Assembly (NCBI GenBank): GCA_947037115.1
Contig: CAMQTN010000024.1
Location: 1 to 40,802 of the forward strand
Length of the DNA: 40,802 bases
Reading direction: 5' to 3'
DNA from: an uncultured Lachnospiraceae bacterium
Lineage (GTDB): Bacteria; Bacillota; Clostridia; Lachnospirales; Lachnospiraceae
In this document: piece by piece, positions 15,683 through 24,478 of the stretch
Layout of the letters: each line of letters begins with the position of its first letter
How positions within the stretch are numbered: the stretch's first letter is position 1
Translations under genes and position numbers: made by a program
Notes under the pieces: model-generated
Told to the model about the DNA's origin: nothing
The model's database searches: none
What the model saw: only the letters and a program-made list of their open reading frames with translations

Positions 15683-17839
15683 TTATGCGGATCTGGTTGA
15701 TTTTAAATTCACCTTCAGCTCATTTGATTCCTTATAAGGCCTGAACAACAGATACAAAAAGCCGATCACACACACAAGCGCCACAATCGTACCAAACCCG
15801 AAACCGCCGCCCGCGAAGAAACTGCCAAGCTGATAAATACACATTGCCACGATATAGGCCAGACCGCACTGATAACCGATGGCAAACCAGAACCACCTGA
15901 TGTTGTTCATCTCTCTCTTGATGGCTCCCATCGCCGCAAAGCAGGGCGCACACAGAAGATTGAATGCCAGGAACCCGAAAGCCGCCACAGGCGTCATAAC
16001 TGCCGCAAGGCTGCCCCACACTTCCGCGCCGTCCTCGGCCACTTCCGCAAAACCGAACAGCATGCCGAAGGTTGCCACCACGTTCTCTTTCGCAATCAGG
16101 CCGGTGACTGCCGCCACTGCCATCTTCCATCCCTCGCCTGCCTGTGTCCAGCCAAGAGGGGTAAAAATCCAGCCAATCGCACTACCGATTGCCGCAAGAA
16201 TACTGGAATCAAGCTGCTCCGCTTCCAGCATGCCAAAGCTGCCGTCCACCCAGCCATAGCTCATAAAGAACCACAACACAATCGTGGATAAAAGAATGAT
16301 GGTACCCGCCTTCTTGATGAAGGACCAGCCGCGCTCCCACATACTTCTGAGAACCGTGCCCACTGTTGGCATATGATAAGCGGGAAGCTCCATGACGAAA
16401 GGCGCCGGATCGCCCGCAAACATTCTGGTCTTTTTCAGAATGACGCCGGAACAGATAATTGCCGCAATACCCACCAGCCATGCACCCCAGGACACCAGTC
16501 CCGAATTATCGAAAAAGGCACCTGCAATCAGGGCGATGATCGGCAGCTTCGCTCCACAGGGAACGAATGTCGTCGTCATGATGGTCATCTTTCTGTCCCT
16601 GTCATTCTCGATGGTACGGGAGGCCATAACACCGGGCACACCGCATCCGGAAGCGATCAGCATGGGAATAAAGGACTTGCCGGAAAGACCGAACTTGCGG
16701 AAAATCCTGTCCATGATAAATGCCACACGCGCCATGTAACCGCAGGATTCCAAAAAGGCAAGAAAAATAAACAGCACCAATATCTGCGGCACGAAGCCAA
16801 GCACTGCGCCTACGCCTGCAACAATACCGTCAAGGATCAGCCCCTGCAGCCAGTCGGCACATCCAACCGCCGCGAGTACATTCTCCACCGCCGGGGGAAT
16901 GATTTCCCCAAAGAGCACATCGTTTGTCCAGTCTGTCACGAATGCCCCTACCGTGCTCACGGACACATAGTAGACCACAAACATAACCAGCGCGAAAATC
17001 GGGAGCGCCAGCCATCTGTTAGTCACAATTCTATCAATTTTATCGGATAATGTCATCGCTCTATGTTTACTTTTTTGCATAAACTCTCCCATTATAGAAG
17101 AGATATACATATATCTTTCGTTTGTGATGATACTCTCCGTATCATCGTCAAAAGCAGATTCCAATTCCCTGATCTCGTTTTCCACATTGGGAACGCTCGA
17201 CATCTGCTCTGCGATTTTGGAATCCCTCTCCAGCAACTTGATGGCAAAGAACCTCTTTTGTCCTTCTGCCACACCTCTTAAAGAAGCGGATATGGCGTCA
17301 ATCGCGTTCTCCACTCTCTCGTCAAACCGATGTACAACAGGCTGCTCTCTCTTTCCTACAGCCGCCACCGCACGGTTCGCCGCCTCCGTAACGCCGGTTC
17401 CCTTCAATGCGGAAATCCCGACCACTTCACAGCCGAGGCTTTCACCCAGCTTTTGCAATGAAATCTTCTCGCCGCTCTTCTCCACCAGATCAATCATGTT
17501 AACTGCCACTACCACAGGAATGCCCAGCTCAATGAGCTGTGTGGACAGATAGAGATTCCTCTCGATATTCGTGCCGTCCACGATGTTAAGTATCACGTCG
17601 GGGCGGTCATTGATCAGATAATTTCTGGCCACCACTTCCTCCAGCGTGTAAGGAGACAGGGAATAAATTCCCGGCAGATCCATGATAATGACCTCTTTGT
17701 TCCCTTTCAGTTTTCCTTCCTTTTTCTCCACCGTAACGCCCGGCCAGTTCCCCACAAACTGATTGGAACCTGTCAGCGCGTTAAACAGCGTCGTCTTGCC
17801 GCAGTTCGGATTTCCTGCGAGTGCTATTTTAACTGCCAT
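15683..17839 (-). CDS. feoB: Ferrous iron transporter FeoB
   Basis: This 718-residue inner-membrane Fe2+ transporter has an N-terminal G-protein domain: G1 GNPNCGKTT at residues 9-17, G3 DLPG, G4 VNMID. A helical insertion follows, then the membrane core with paired gate regions (FVPQILVLFIFLAFLESCGY, GCGVPGVMASRTIEND and a second half with LLCAPCFAAMGAIKRE). The ATG is preceded by AGGAGG. It is third in the feo operon, after two FeoA proteins, and is followed by the Cys-rich mini-protein. Expression probably depends on the iron-responsive promoter at 18459-18512. Confidence 0.97.
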   Translation of the reverse strand: MAVKIALAGNPNCGKTTLFNALTGSNQFVGNWPGVTVEKKEGKLKGNKEVIIMDLPGIYSLSPYTLEEVVARNYLINDRPDVILNIVDGTNIERNLYLSTQLIELGIPVVVAVNMIDLVEKSGEKISLQKLGESLGCEVVGISALKGTGVTEAANRAVAAVGKREQPVVHRFDERVENAIDAISASLRGVAEGQKRFFAIKLLERDSKIAEQMSSVPNVENEIRELESAFDDDTESIITNERYMYISSIMGEFMQKSKHRAMTLSDKIDRIVTNRWLALPIFALVMFVVYYVSVSTVGAFVTDWTNDVLFGEIIPPAVENVLAAVGCADWLQGLILDGIVAGVGAVLGFVPQILVLFIFLAFLESCGYMARVAFIMDRIFRKFGLSGKSFIPMLIASGCGVPGVMASRTIENDRDRKMTIMTTTFVPCGAKLPIIALIAGAFFDNSGLVSWGAWLVGIAAIICSGVILKKTRMFAGDPAPFVMELPAYHMPTVGTVLRSMWERGWSFIKKAGTIILLSTIVLWFFMSYGWVDGSFGMLEAEQLDSSILAAIGSAIGWIFTPLGWTQAGEGWKMAVAAVTGLIAKENVVATFGMLFGFAEVAEDGAEVWGSLAAVMTPVAAFGFLAFNLLCAPCFAAMGAIKREMNNIRWFWFAIGYQCGLAYIVAMCIYQLGSFFAGGGFGFGTIVALVCVIGFLYLLFRPYKESNELKVNLKSTRSA

Positions 17840-17863
17840 TTTTTCTTCCTCCTCACAATTTCT

Positions 17864-18085
17864 TTACTCAACTTCTATCATCTCCGCGTCCGCTTTCCGC
17901 AGGGACAGTTCATATCCCCGCACGGTCACCTCCACCGGGTCCCCCAGCGGCGCCACCTTGCGCACATACACCTGGACGCCCTTGGTGATGCCCATATCCA
18001 TAATGCGTCTCCTGACCGGCCCTTCGCCGGACAGCTTCTTCACCGTCACGGTATCGCCGCAGGATATTTCCCTCAGTGTTCTCAT
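17864..18085 (-). CDS. feoA: FeoA domain protein (second in operon)
   Basis: This 73-residue SH3-like FeoA protein has the typical SGEGPVRRRIMDMGITKGVQ segment and ends VTVRGYELSLRKADAEMIEV. FeoA helps FeoB-driven Fe2+ uptake in the cytoplasm. Two in-frame ATGs exist. The one at 18085 lies nine bases after AGGAGG and is preferred; the one at 18091 is only three bases away. It lies 24 bases before feoB, so the two are surely cotranscribed. Confidence 0.93.
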   Translation of the reverse strand: MRTLREISCGDTVTVKKLSGEGPVRRRIMDMGITKGVQVYVRKVAPLGDPVEVTVRGYELSLRKADAEMIEVE

Positions 18086-18204
18086 TTTCATTCTCCTCCT
18101 CTTATTTCTGTCTTTTCGTCAGGCAGCATCAGGTGTTAGTTAAAACTTACTGCCATCCAATAAAAAACTGACCTGTTGGCTTTTACAAAGCCATTACAGC
18201 CAGC

Positions 18205-18414
18205 TCAAATCATAATCCGGCTTGCCATATCTTTTCCAATCGCAACTCTGGAATCCTTGATATTAACAATCATATTTCCACCGGCCGAAGAAACCACCGT
18301 CACTGCCGCTCCAACAACAAATCCGAGATTTTCCAGAAACTTTCTGGTATCTTCTCTGCCGCCTACTTTTTTGATGGAATTTGCTTCTCCCTCTTTGGCA
18401 AATATCAAAGGCAT
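18205..18414 (-). CDS. feoA: FeoA domain protein (first in operon)
   Basis: This second, divergent FeoA-like protein of about 69 residues has REDTRKFLENLGFVVGAAVT and GGNMIVNIKDSRVAIGKDMA, the usual end of this fold. Double feoA genes are common in Clostridia. The ATG at 18414 is preceded by GGAGG at seven bases; a GTG directly before it is an alternative. It is the first gene after the iron-regulated promoter. The 115-base gap to the next feoA contains a weaker TTAG-TTAAAA-CTTA element (18136-18149). Confidence 0.9.
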   Translation of the reverse strand: MPLIFAKEGEANSIKKVGGREDTRKFLENLGFVVGAAVTVVSSAGGNMIVNIKDSRVAIGKDMASRIMI

Positions 18415-18458
18415 CACGTTTCCTCCTTCATATCCTTCCTGTAAAATTCCGTTTTTAG

Positions 18459-18512
18459 TTAGTGTATTCTAACCTTTTCCTATAGATTAGCATTAACTAA
18501 CCCTGCTGTCAA
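18459..18512 (-). promoter_or_regulatory. feo promoter with two DtxR-type operators
   Basis: On the minus strand the -35 is TTGACA (18507-18512), the spacer 17 bases, the -10 TAATCT (18484-18489). Two copies of the dyad TTAG-N6-CTAA are present: one over the -10 and spacer (18487-18500) and one just downstream (18459-18472), 28 bases apart. This matches the half-sites bound by iron- or manganese-responsive DtxR-family repressors. No such regulator gene is in the window. Confidence 0.75.
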
Positions 18513-18534
18513 GTAACTTTACAAAAATTTTTTC

Positions 18535-19713
18535 TCACGCCTTCGCCTTTGTGATTCCGACAATCCCCGCCAGCAGCAATGCGGGAAACACCACTCCTGC
18601 CAGAATCCCTCTTTGCAGATTATCGCCCAGCGCGCTGGACACCATCCCAACCAAAGTCGGCCCTCCGGAACAGCCCACATCACCACCCAGCGCAAGCAGG
18701 GCAAACATGGCCGTACCGCCCTTCGGCAGCGCCGCTGACGCCTTGCTGAACGTCCCCGGCCACATGATGCCGACTGAGAGGCCGCAGACCGCACAGGCCG
18801 CCAGGGAAAGCTGCGGGACCGGCAGGAGGGATATTCCCAGATAGGATAACATACACAGGCAGCTGCTGTATATCATAAACCGGTCAAGGTTGATCCGGTC
18901 GCCGTATTTTCCGTAAAACGCTCTGGATGCACCCATCAGGACCGCAAAAGCCATAGGCCCTGCCAGATCCCCCATGGTCTTTGAAATCCCAAGGCCCTGT
19001 TCCGCAAAGGTGGATGCCCACTGGCTCACCGCCTGTTCACTTGCCCCCGCGCAGACCATCATAATAAGAAGCACCCAGAAGATGCGGATACGAAACAGCT
19101 CTCCCAGCTTAAGCCCCTGCTCGCCCTCCTCCATCAGGGACGCCATCGGCACTTTCGCAAAAGCAAAGGCGTTGACAATCGGAATAAGCGCCCATACTGC
19201 CGCCAGAATCTTCCAGTTCCCAATACCGAAAATCCGAAAGAACAGGGTGGACAAAAGAACGACCCCCACATGTCCCCAGCAGTAAAAAGAGTGAAGCATA
19301 CTCATGGCCTTTTCCTTATTGTCAGAGGGACAGGCCTCCACCACCGGACTCACCAGCACCTCCAGCAGGCCGCCCCCGACAGCATATATCATCACCGCAG
19401 TCAGAATACCCGCAAAGGGAGACGGCAGCGCCTCCGGCAGGATTGTCAGAAGGATCAGCCCCGCCGCCGACAGCACGTGGGCGATGATCATGGAAGCCCG
19501 GTAACCGATCCTGTCCACAAAGCCCACCGACAAAAGATCCACCAAAAGCTGTATGCCGAAATTAAAAGTCACAAGCAGGGTGATCTGCGAGAGGGGAATC
19601 CCGTAGCTTTTCTGAAATGTCAAAAACAATAAGGGAACAAAATTATTGACTACCGCCTGCACGATATATCCCGTGAAACAGGCGGTGATTGTCCTGCTAT
19701 ACTGATTCTTCAT
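18535..19713 (-). CDS. Major facilitator superfamily transporter
   Basis: This polytopic membrane protein has about 392 residues and 12 predicted segments, of which FTGYIVQAVVNNFVPLLFLTF is the first. The cytoplasmic loop after the second segment (DLLSVGFVDRIGYRASMI) fits the MFS motif A region, and AFYGKYGDRINLDRF is its counterpart in the second half. I start at the ATG at 19713; the longer open frame overlaps the upstream gene more. It overlaps the end of gtrA by 17 bases. The substrate is unknown; the mid-protein pattern resembles sugar permeases of the FucP type, but only loosely. Confidence 0.88.
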   Translation of the reverse strand: MKNQYSRTITACFTGYIVQAVVNNFVPLLFLTFQKSYGIPLSQITLLVTFNFGIQLLVDLLSVGFVDRIGYRASMIIAHVLSAAGLILLTILPEALPSPFAGILTAVMIYAVGGGLLEVLVSPVVEACPSDNKEKAMSMLHSFYCWGHVGVVLLSTLFFRIFGIGNWKILAAVWALIPIVNAFAFAKVPMASLMEEGEQGLKLGELFRIRIFWVLLIMMVCAGASEQAVSQWASTFAEQGLGISKTMGDLAGPMAFAVLMGASRAFYGKYGDRINLDRFMIYSSCLCMLSYLGISLLPVPQLSLAACAVCGLSVGIMWPGTFSKASAALPKGGTAMFALLALGGDVGCSGGPTLVGMVSSALGDNLQRGILAGVVFPALLLAGIVGITKAKA

Positions 19714-20122
19714 TTTCTGATATTCCATCCTTTTTCTGAAATACAAACACCCTGCCCAGAATGTAATTTAATGGCATAATAATCACTATCATAAGCATTT
19801 TGCCAATCCTGTCGTCCACGCCAAACACATCCACCAGGACAATCAGACCGACAAAATCGACCACGCCAGTCAGTCCCCTTCCCAGCACATAGCGAAAGAC
19901 CTCCAGCACCTGTCCCTTCCAACTCGTTTTTGTCTGGAACACAAATTTTTTGTTTGTATAATAAACCAGTATCTTTGTAGAAATAATGCTGATCAGATTC
20001 GCAATCTGGTATGCCATGATCTGCTTCAAAAAGAAAAAACTGAAATAATTGTACAGCGTCGTGACAACACCCCAGAAACCAAATCGAAAGGCTTCTCTTG
20101 TCTCAAATATTTTATACTTCAA
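19697..20122 (-). CDS. GtrA-family membrane protein (putative lipid-linked sugar flippase)
   Basis: This 141-residue, four-segment membrane protein of the GtrA family begins with FRFGFWGVVTTLYNYFSFFF and contains YTNKKFVFQTK, a typical GtrA run. Family members are thought to flip polyprenyl-phosphate sugars. The start is TTG (20120-20122), overlapping the TGA of the preceding glycosyltransferase, with GGGGAAAG upstream, so the two are translationally coupled. The partner GT2 and GT-C proteins upstream complete a three-part decoration module. Confidence 0.9.
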   Translation of the reverse strand: MKYKIFETREAFRFGFWGVVTTLYNYFSFFFLKQIMAYQIANLISIISTKILVYYTNKKFVFQTKTSWKGQVLEVFRYVLGRGLTGVVDFVGLIVLVDVFGVDDRIGKMLMIVIIMPLNYILGRVFVFQKKDGISENEESV

Positions 20123-21075
20123 TGTTCTTTCCCCTGCCCATCGTACTCCATTTTCTTCACATGATATTTGATTTCTTCAATCATCTTTCTGTTCGCCGCC
20201 ATAATATCCGCATGAAGTCCGATAATAAATGTCTGCACACCAATCAGCAGCAAAATCGCCGCCAGAATCAACGACTGCACATGTCCCGCATGAGGATCTG
20301 CCGCCAGAAGGATCAAATAGCGGACGCCCAGCAAAAAGCCCAATGTGAAGGGAATGGTTCCGACAATCCCGAAAAATTTCAGCGGCATGTACATCATAAA
20401 CGCCCGAATGATCGTCAGTGCTGATTTTTTGATATAGGAGCCCATGCTGTGAAATAATCTGGACGGTCTCAGTTCCGCATTCGTCCGTATGGGAACGGAA
20501 ATGATTGCCATTTTCTCCCGCCCCGCCTGTATGATTGTCTCCAGCGTATAGGTATATTCATTGATCACATGCAGCCGCATGGCCGCGTCTCTGGACATCG
20601 CGCGAAATCCGCTGGGCGCGTCAGGAATATCCGTATTGGATGCCACCCTGACAAACCAGGAGCCCAGGTGCTGCAGTTTCTTTTTTAAAAATGAGAAATG
20701 GGAAATCGAGTCGATCGGCCGTGCCCCAATCACGATATCCGCACGCTCCTCCAGTATAGGCATAACCAGCTTCTCGATATCATCGCCACAGTATTGGTTA
20801 TCCGCATCCGTATTGACGATAATATCCGCGCCCTGCTTCAGCGCCTCATCTATGCCCGCCATAAAACCGCAGGCAAGCCCCTTGTTCCTTCTGAAGCTGA
20901 CAACATGATGGACGCCCCATGCCCGGGCCACCTCCACCGTCTTATCCTTACTGCCGTCATTGATAATCAAATACTCGATCTCATCAATGCCATCGATCTG
21001 TTCCGGCAGCGCATTCAGAGCAACCTCTAAGGTTTCCTCCTCATTGTAACATGGTATTTGTATGATTAGTTTCAT
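20119..21075 (-). CDS. GT2 glycosyltransferase, polyprenyl-phosphate sugar synthase type
   Basis: This 318-residue protein has an N-terminal GT-A domain (IIQIPCYNEEETL; IINDGSKDKT; metal-binding VNTDADNQY) and a C-terminal pair of membrane segments (about residues 235-290), as in DPM1/GtrB-like enzymes. It should transfer a sugar from a nucleotide sugar to undecaprenyl phosphate on the cytoplasmic side. The gene follows the GT-C gene after 43 bases and overlaps gtrA. The sugar cannot be told from sequence. Confidence 0.92.
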   Translation of the reverse strand: MKLIIQIPCYNEEETLEVALNALPEQIDGIDEIEYLIINDGSKDKTVEVARAWGVHHVVSFRRNKGLACGFMAGIDEALKQGADIIVNTDADNQYCGDDIEKLVMPILEERADIVIGARPIDSISHFSFLKKKLQHLGSWFVRVASNTDIPDAPSGFRAMSRDAAMRLHVINEYTYTLETIIQAGREKMAIISVPIRTNAELRPSRLFHSMGSYIKKSALTIIRAFMMYMPLKFFGIVGTIPFTLGFLLGVRYLILLAADPHAGHVQSLILAAILLLIGVQTFIIGLHADIMAANRKMIEEIKYHVKKMEYDGQGKEH

Positions 21076-21118
21076 CTCACCGGTGCCTTTCCTCTAAAAA
21101 ATACTTCCACCCACTTTG

Positions 21119-22861
21119 TTATCGACATAGAATCACCAGATATTCCTCATCCTCCAGACAGGATTCGTACTGCATCCCGGAAATTTCCGAGGCCTTCTCT
21201 GACCGGATAACCGCATATGTGCCCGGAGCCGCATCCACCAACTGTTCCGGTTCCACGCTGATCACCGTCTTGTCCATCAGCCGGGTCTGCACGTCATACG
21301 CCATCTTGTCCCTCTCGCAGACATAAACTACGTCCCCGGACTGTGTATTTTCATTCAGATAATCAAACATATCGTTGTAGCGGGCAGTGTAATCATTCTC
21401 TCCCCGTATACAGGTTCTCATACAGTGTAACGCAGTCGTCGCAAACAGGAACACCAAAGCCAGACACGCCAGACAACGCTGCATTCCATAGGGCAGCCTG
21501 ACGCGGAAAAGTCCGATAAACAGCAGGGCTCCGGCCAACGACATCACAGCGCATTTCCCCACGCTAAACTCTCCGAGCCAGTGGAAAATATGAATCCCGG
21601 TGGCAGAAACCACATTCAGATACTTGTCGTCAGGATTTCCGATCCTGCCTGCCATCACTGCCGCAAAAATCAGATAAACCATGATCATGGCAGAAACTAT
21701 TTTCCAGCGGCTCTTCTCCTCCTCAAAAAGCATACCAATCCCAAAGAGCAGAAAGATTCCCAGAAAACACTCGTTATATCTTGCATAAAACAACGTATCT
21801 ATCCGCGTTTTTCCCGCCGCCTCAGATAAAGGCGACGCATAGAAGAAAACCGCTGTCACGGCGATAGAGAGAAAAACGGAGGCTGTTGGGAACAGATAGC
21901 GGCATACATTCTCCCGCTCCTTACAGCTTCGGTATATCCGGGCCGCGGCATACACCGTCCCCAGACCGAACACCAGATATGTGGCGGAAAGGCACTCCCA
22001 TATCTGTCCAATCACATTCAGGAAAAACTGTAAAAGACCATTTGGCGTAAGCAGGTGTAACAGCTTCTGCATCTGTGTACCTCCTGAGTTGGCCTTTCCC
22101 ATTTCTGCGCCAAAGCCTAACCCGCCAAGCACAGGATTGTTTTCCACCATCCCGGTCAAAAATGTTCTGATCAGGCTGTTCAGGACAAACATACCCGCAA
22201 ATGCCGCCAGACACAAAACAGCCGTCCTCCAGTTCAGACGGCGAAAAAGGAGGAGCAGTGCAATACACAAAAACATGGCGGCCACAATGGAAATCATGCG
22301 GTTATGCACCATATAGGCAAACCCGGCCGTACATCCAAGCAGGGCTCCTTTCCACCATGCTTCCCTCTCCTCCAGGGACACGATCTCATAAAAAACCAGC
22401 CAGACCAGTAAGCTGACAAGCGTTTCACACATAGTAACATAGGAGTAAAAAATATAAGAAGTAAAAGAAGTCGCCGTAAAAGCAATCATTCCCTGCTGGA
22501 ACACACTGAGCGTTGGAAACAGCCTGCGGGAGATGGCATATGCCAGTCCGTATACAAGCAGACACATCAGCACATTCAACAAAACGGCGATTTTATAAGC
22601 AACAGCCATTTGATTGGAAAGCAGAAGCGCGGGCAGGAGCACAAAACTGTAGCCAAAGGCATACCAGCTTACGCCATCCATAACACCCGCCCACGTATAC
22701 CCGGTCATGTGGGCGGCGTGGGACCAGTATCCCAGCTCATCCTCATACACAAACGGCCCGTTCACTTTCATAAGATAGAACAGCCTCAGAACAAGCGTTC
22801 CGAGACAGAAAAAGCTGAAAATCAGATATTCTTTTTTATTTTGAATGCTATTTTTCCACAT
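21119..22861 (-). CDS. GT-C fold membrane glycosyltransferase-like protein
   Basis: This 580-residue protein has about 11-12 membrane segments and an outer C-terminal domain of about 90 residues. The first outer loop contains YEDELGYWS (about residues 39-47), matching the acidic motif that GT-C enzymes use after membrane segment 1. Such enzymes take sugar from polyprenyl phosphate and attach it to an envelope polymer or protein outside. It leads a unit with GT2 and GtrA, its natural donors. The ATG at 22861 has no ribosome binding site and sits at the predicted transcription start, so a leaderless mRNA is likely. The family call is from topology and motif. Confidence 0.75.
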   Translation of the reverse strand: MWKNSIQNKKEYLIFSFFCLGTLVLRLFYLMKVNGPFVYEDELGYWSHAAHMTGYTWAGVMDGVSWYAFGYSFVLLPALLLSNQMAVAYKIAVLLNVLMCLLVYGLAYAISRRLFPTLSVFQQGMIAFTATSFTSYIFYSYVTMCETLVSLLVWLVFYEIVSLEEREAWWKGALLGCTAGFAYMVHNRMISIVAAMFLCIALLLLFRRLNWRTAVLCLAAFAGMFVLNSLIRTFLTGMVENNPVLGGLGFGAEMGKANSGGTQMQKLLHLLTPNGLLQFFLNVIGQIWECLSATYLVFGLGTVYAAARIYRSCKERENVCRYLFPTASVFLSIAVTAVFFYASPLSEAAGKTRIDTLFYARYNECFLGIFLLFGIGMLFEEEKSRWKIVSAMIMVYLIFAAVMAGRIGNPDDKYLNVVSATGIHIFHWLGEFSVGKCAVMSLAGALLFIGLFRVRLPYGMQRCLACLALVFLFATTALHCMRTCIRGENDYTARYNDMFDYLNENTQSGDVVYVCERDKMAYDVQTRLMDKTVISVEPEQLVDAAPGTYAVIRSEKASEISGMQYESCLEDEEYLVILCR

Positions 22862-22867
22862 GTAATC

Positions 22868-22896
22868 ATTCTACTTTTTGTTATAGGAAAAGTCAA
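22868..22896 (-). promoter_or_regulatory. Promoter predicting a leaderless mRNA
   Basis: TTGACT (22891-22896), a 17-base spacer, then TAGAAT (22868-22873). The ATG of the GT-C gene begins seven bases after the -10, where transcription is expected to start. Confidence 0.6.
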
Positions 22897-22996
22897 TGCG
22901 ATTCAACCATATTTCCAGTCGCTTCTTCAACCGCAGCATAGAAACTTTTCCGTGTCCAACCACATATGCAGCAATGATTCTGTGTATCACCTCCGG

Positions 22997-23761
22997 CTAC
23001 AGTAACTCCACCCTGGGCCCTCTCGCGGTTACCGTCTGTTTACGGTCATAGGTAAGCGCCCTTCCCTCCAGATCACAGGTCAATCCTCCGGCCTCCTCCA
23101 CCAAAAGGGCCCCTGCCGCATAATCCCACGGAGACAACATAAGCTCAAAGAAAAACTCTGCCCTGCCGCTGGCTATCATACACAGATCCAGAGCCGCCGA
23201 CCCGCTCCTGCGCAGATCCTCCGCACGGGCCATATAACGGCTGGCAATCTCAAAGCTCTTTTGACACAGTTCCTTTTTGTAGGGACTTGTTCCGAAGAGA
23301 ATCAGCCCTTCCTCCAGCGTCCTCTCCGAAGCGTAAATCCTCTCCCCGTTCAGATACGCCCCTTTCCCCTTCTGCGCATAATAAGTCTCTTTCTGGTAGG
23401 GATTGTAGATCACGCCAAGGACGGGATAGCCATTCTCCGCAAGCGCCACGCTGACACAGCTGGCCTTACAGCCGCGGATAAAGTTCGCCGTACCGTCGAT
23501 GGGATCGACAATAAACGCATACCCTCTGGAAATATCCGTGCGGTCCATCTGATCCTCTTCTCCCAGAAATACCGCGCCCGGCATCAGCTCCAGCAGCCTC
23601 TTTCTCAGGACAGACTGTACCCGTGAATCATAATCCGTCACAAAATTCCCGCTGCCCTCTTTCTGGTGCGTCTTTCGTTCGATATCCGTGGCGCTCAGTA
23701 TGATATCACCGCATTCATGAACAATTTCCTGAATCTCTGAAAGTATATTTTCACTCAACAT
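22997..23761 (-). CDS. Inositol monophosphatase family protein
   Basis: This 254-residue Mg-dependent phosphatase has the family signatures GEEDQ, DPIDGTANFIRG (metal-binding aspartates) and SPWDYAAGALLVEEAGG. It removes phosphate from inositol phosphate or a related small molecule; 3'-phosphoadenosine phosphate or a sugar phosphate are also possible in this family. I start at the ATG at 23761 with GGGGAGGAG upstream; the longer frame to 23854 overlaps the LytTR gene. It follows that gene by about 50 bases. Confidence 0.92.
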   Translation of the reverse strand: MLSENILSEIQEIVHECGDIILSATDIERKTHQKEGSGNFVTDYDSRVQSVLRKRLLELMPGAVFLGEEDQMDRTDISRGYAFIVDPIDGTANFIRGCKASCVSVALAENGYPVLGVIYNPYQKETYYAQKGKGAYLNGERIYASERTLEEGLILFGTSPYKKELCQKSFEIASRYMARAEDLRRSGSAALDLCMIASGRAEFFFELMLSPWDYAAGALLVEEAGGLTCDLEGRALTYDRKQTVTARGPRVELL

Positions 23762-23813
23762 GACATCTCCTCCCCTGCCGGGGAATCCAAATTCCCCACG
23801 CTGTCCGTTTCCT

Positions 23814-24341
23814 CTACTTGTCCGTCGAGACAAACTGCAGATAGGCCTTTTCAAAATCCTGATATTTATATTTGGAGAGCAGCAGGCAGTTACCGTTTTT
23901 CACTCGTACCTCTGTCCGGTTATATCCCTCCACATATTTCATATTGACCAGATATCCCTTATGTATTCTGAAAAACCCCTCCTGCAGCTCCCGCTCCAGC
24001 TCACCGATCTTTCCGTAACACTCTATGATCTCATCGTGCATGTGTACGATAATTTTCCTGTTGTTGCTCTCAATATAATAAATATCATCCGCAGGGACGC
24101 GCCTTGTCACATTTCTGTCCCGCAAAAGTACCGCCTTCGGCTCCACAATCTTTTTCGCTTCCGGACTGCCTGATACAAAAATCAAAATATCTATCTCTTC
24201 TCTGTCTTTCTGGTTACAAAACGCAAGCAGTTCCTCGCCGGAAGCAAACTCCATAATCCGACAGCGGGAATCCTGCGCCTCTATCAGCTTCCTGATATAG
24301 AAGTATGAATTCTCCCCGTCCTCGCAAATCGCTATATTCAA
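23814..24341 (-). CDS. LytTR-domain DNA-binding regulator with shortened receiver
   Basis: This 175-residue protein has its LytTR DNA-binding domain at about 75-172 (DDIYYIESNNRKIIVHMHDE, GFFRIHKGYLVNMKYVEGYN, LLLSKYKYQDFEKAYLQF). The front part begins like a receiver (MNIAICEDG, MEFASGEELL) but is only about 70 residues instead of about 120. In DILIFVSGSPEAKKI the phospho-accepting aspartate expected after the third strand is Phe or Val. It therefore cannot be phosphorylated in the usual way. The start is a TTG with GGGGTG eight bases upstream. No histidine kinase is adjacent. It may regulate itself or the downstream phosphatase. Confidence 0.88.
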   Translation of the reverse strand: MNIAICEDGENSYFYIRKLIEAQDSRCRIMEFASGEELLAFCNQKDREEIDILIFVSGSPEAKKIVEPKAVLLRDRNVTRRVPADDIYYIESNNRKIIVHMHDEIIECYGKIGELERELQEGFFRIHKGYLVNMKYVEGYNRTEVRVKNGNCLLLSKYKYQDFEKAYLQFVSTDK

Positions 24342-24478
24342 TCCTTATCACCCCGTAGTATTATTTCCCGTCCTATATTTTATCGGCAGGAGGGGCAAAA
24401 AAAGGAAGGAATGCTGTTGTATGTGGCCGTCTGACGGTAGTGACTGGATTTTACCGTTTCCCACCCGGAACTTCCCGT

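Noticed and set aside
18176..18192. TGGCTTT-AAAGCCA hairpin between the two feoA genes
   Set aside because: The T-run is about 11 bases beyond the stem, and a full terminator inside the feo operon is unlikely; possible but not supported.
22868..22990. Strong GGAGGTGAT sequence after the IMPase gene followed by a 38-codon frame
   Set aside because: No ATG, GTG or TTG stands at the right distance; the only in-frame GTG overlaps the Shine-Dalgarno-like sequence itself. Probably a chance match.
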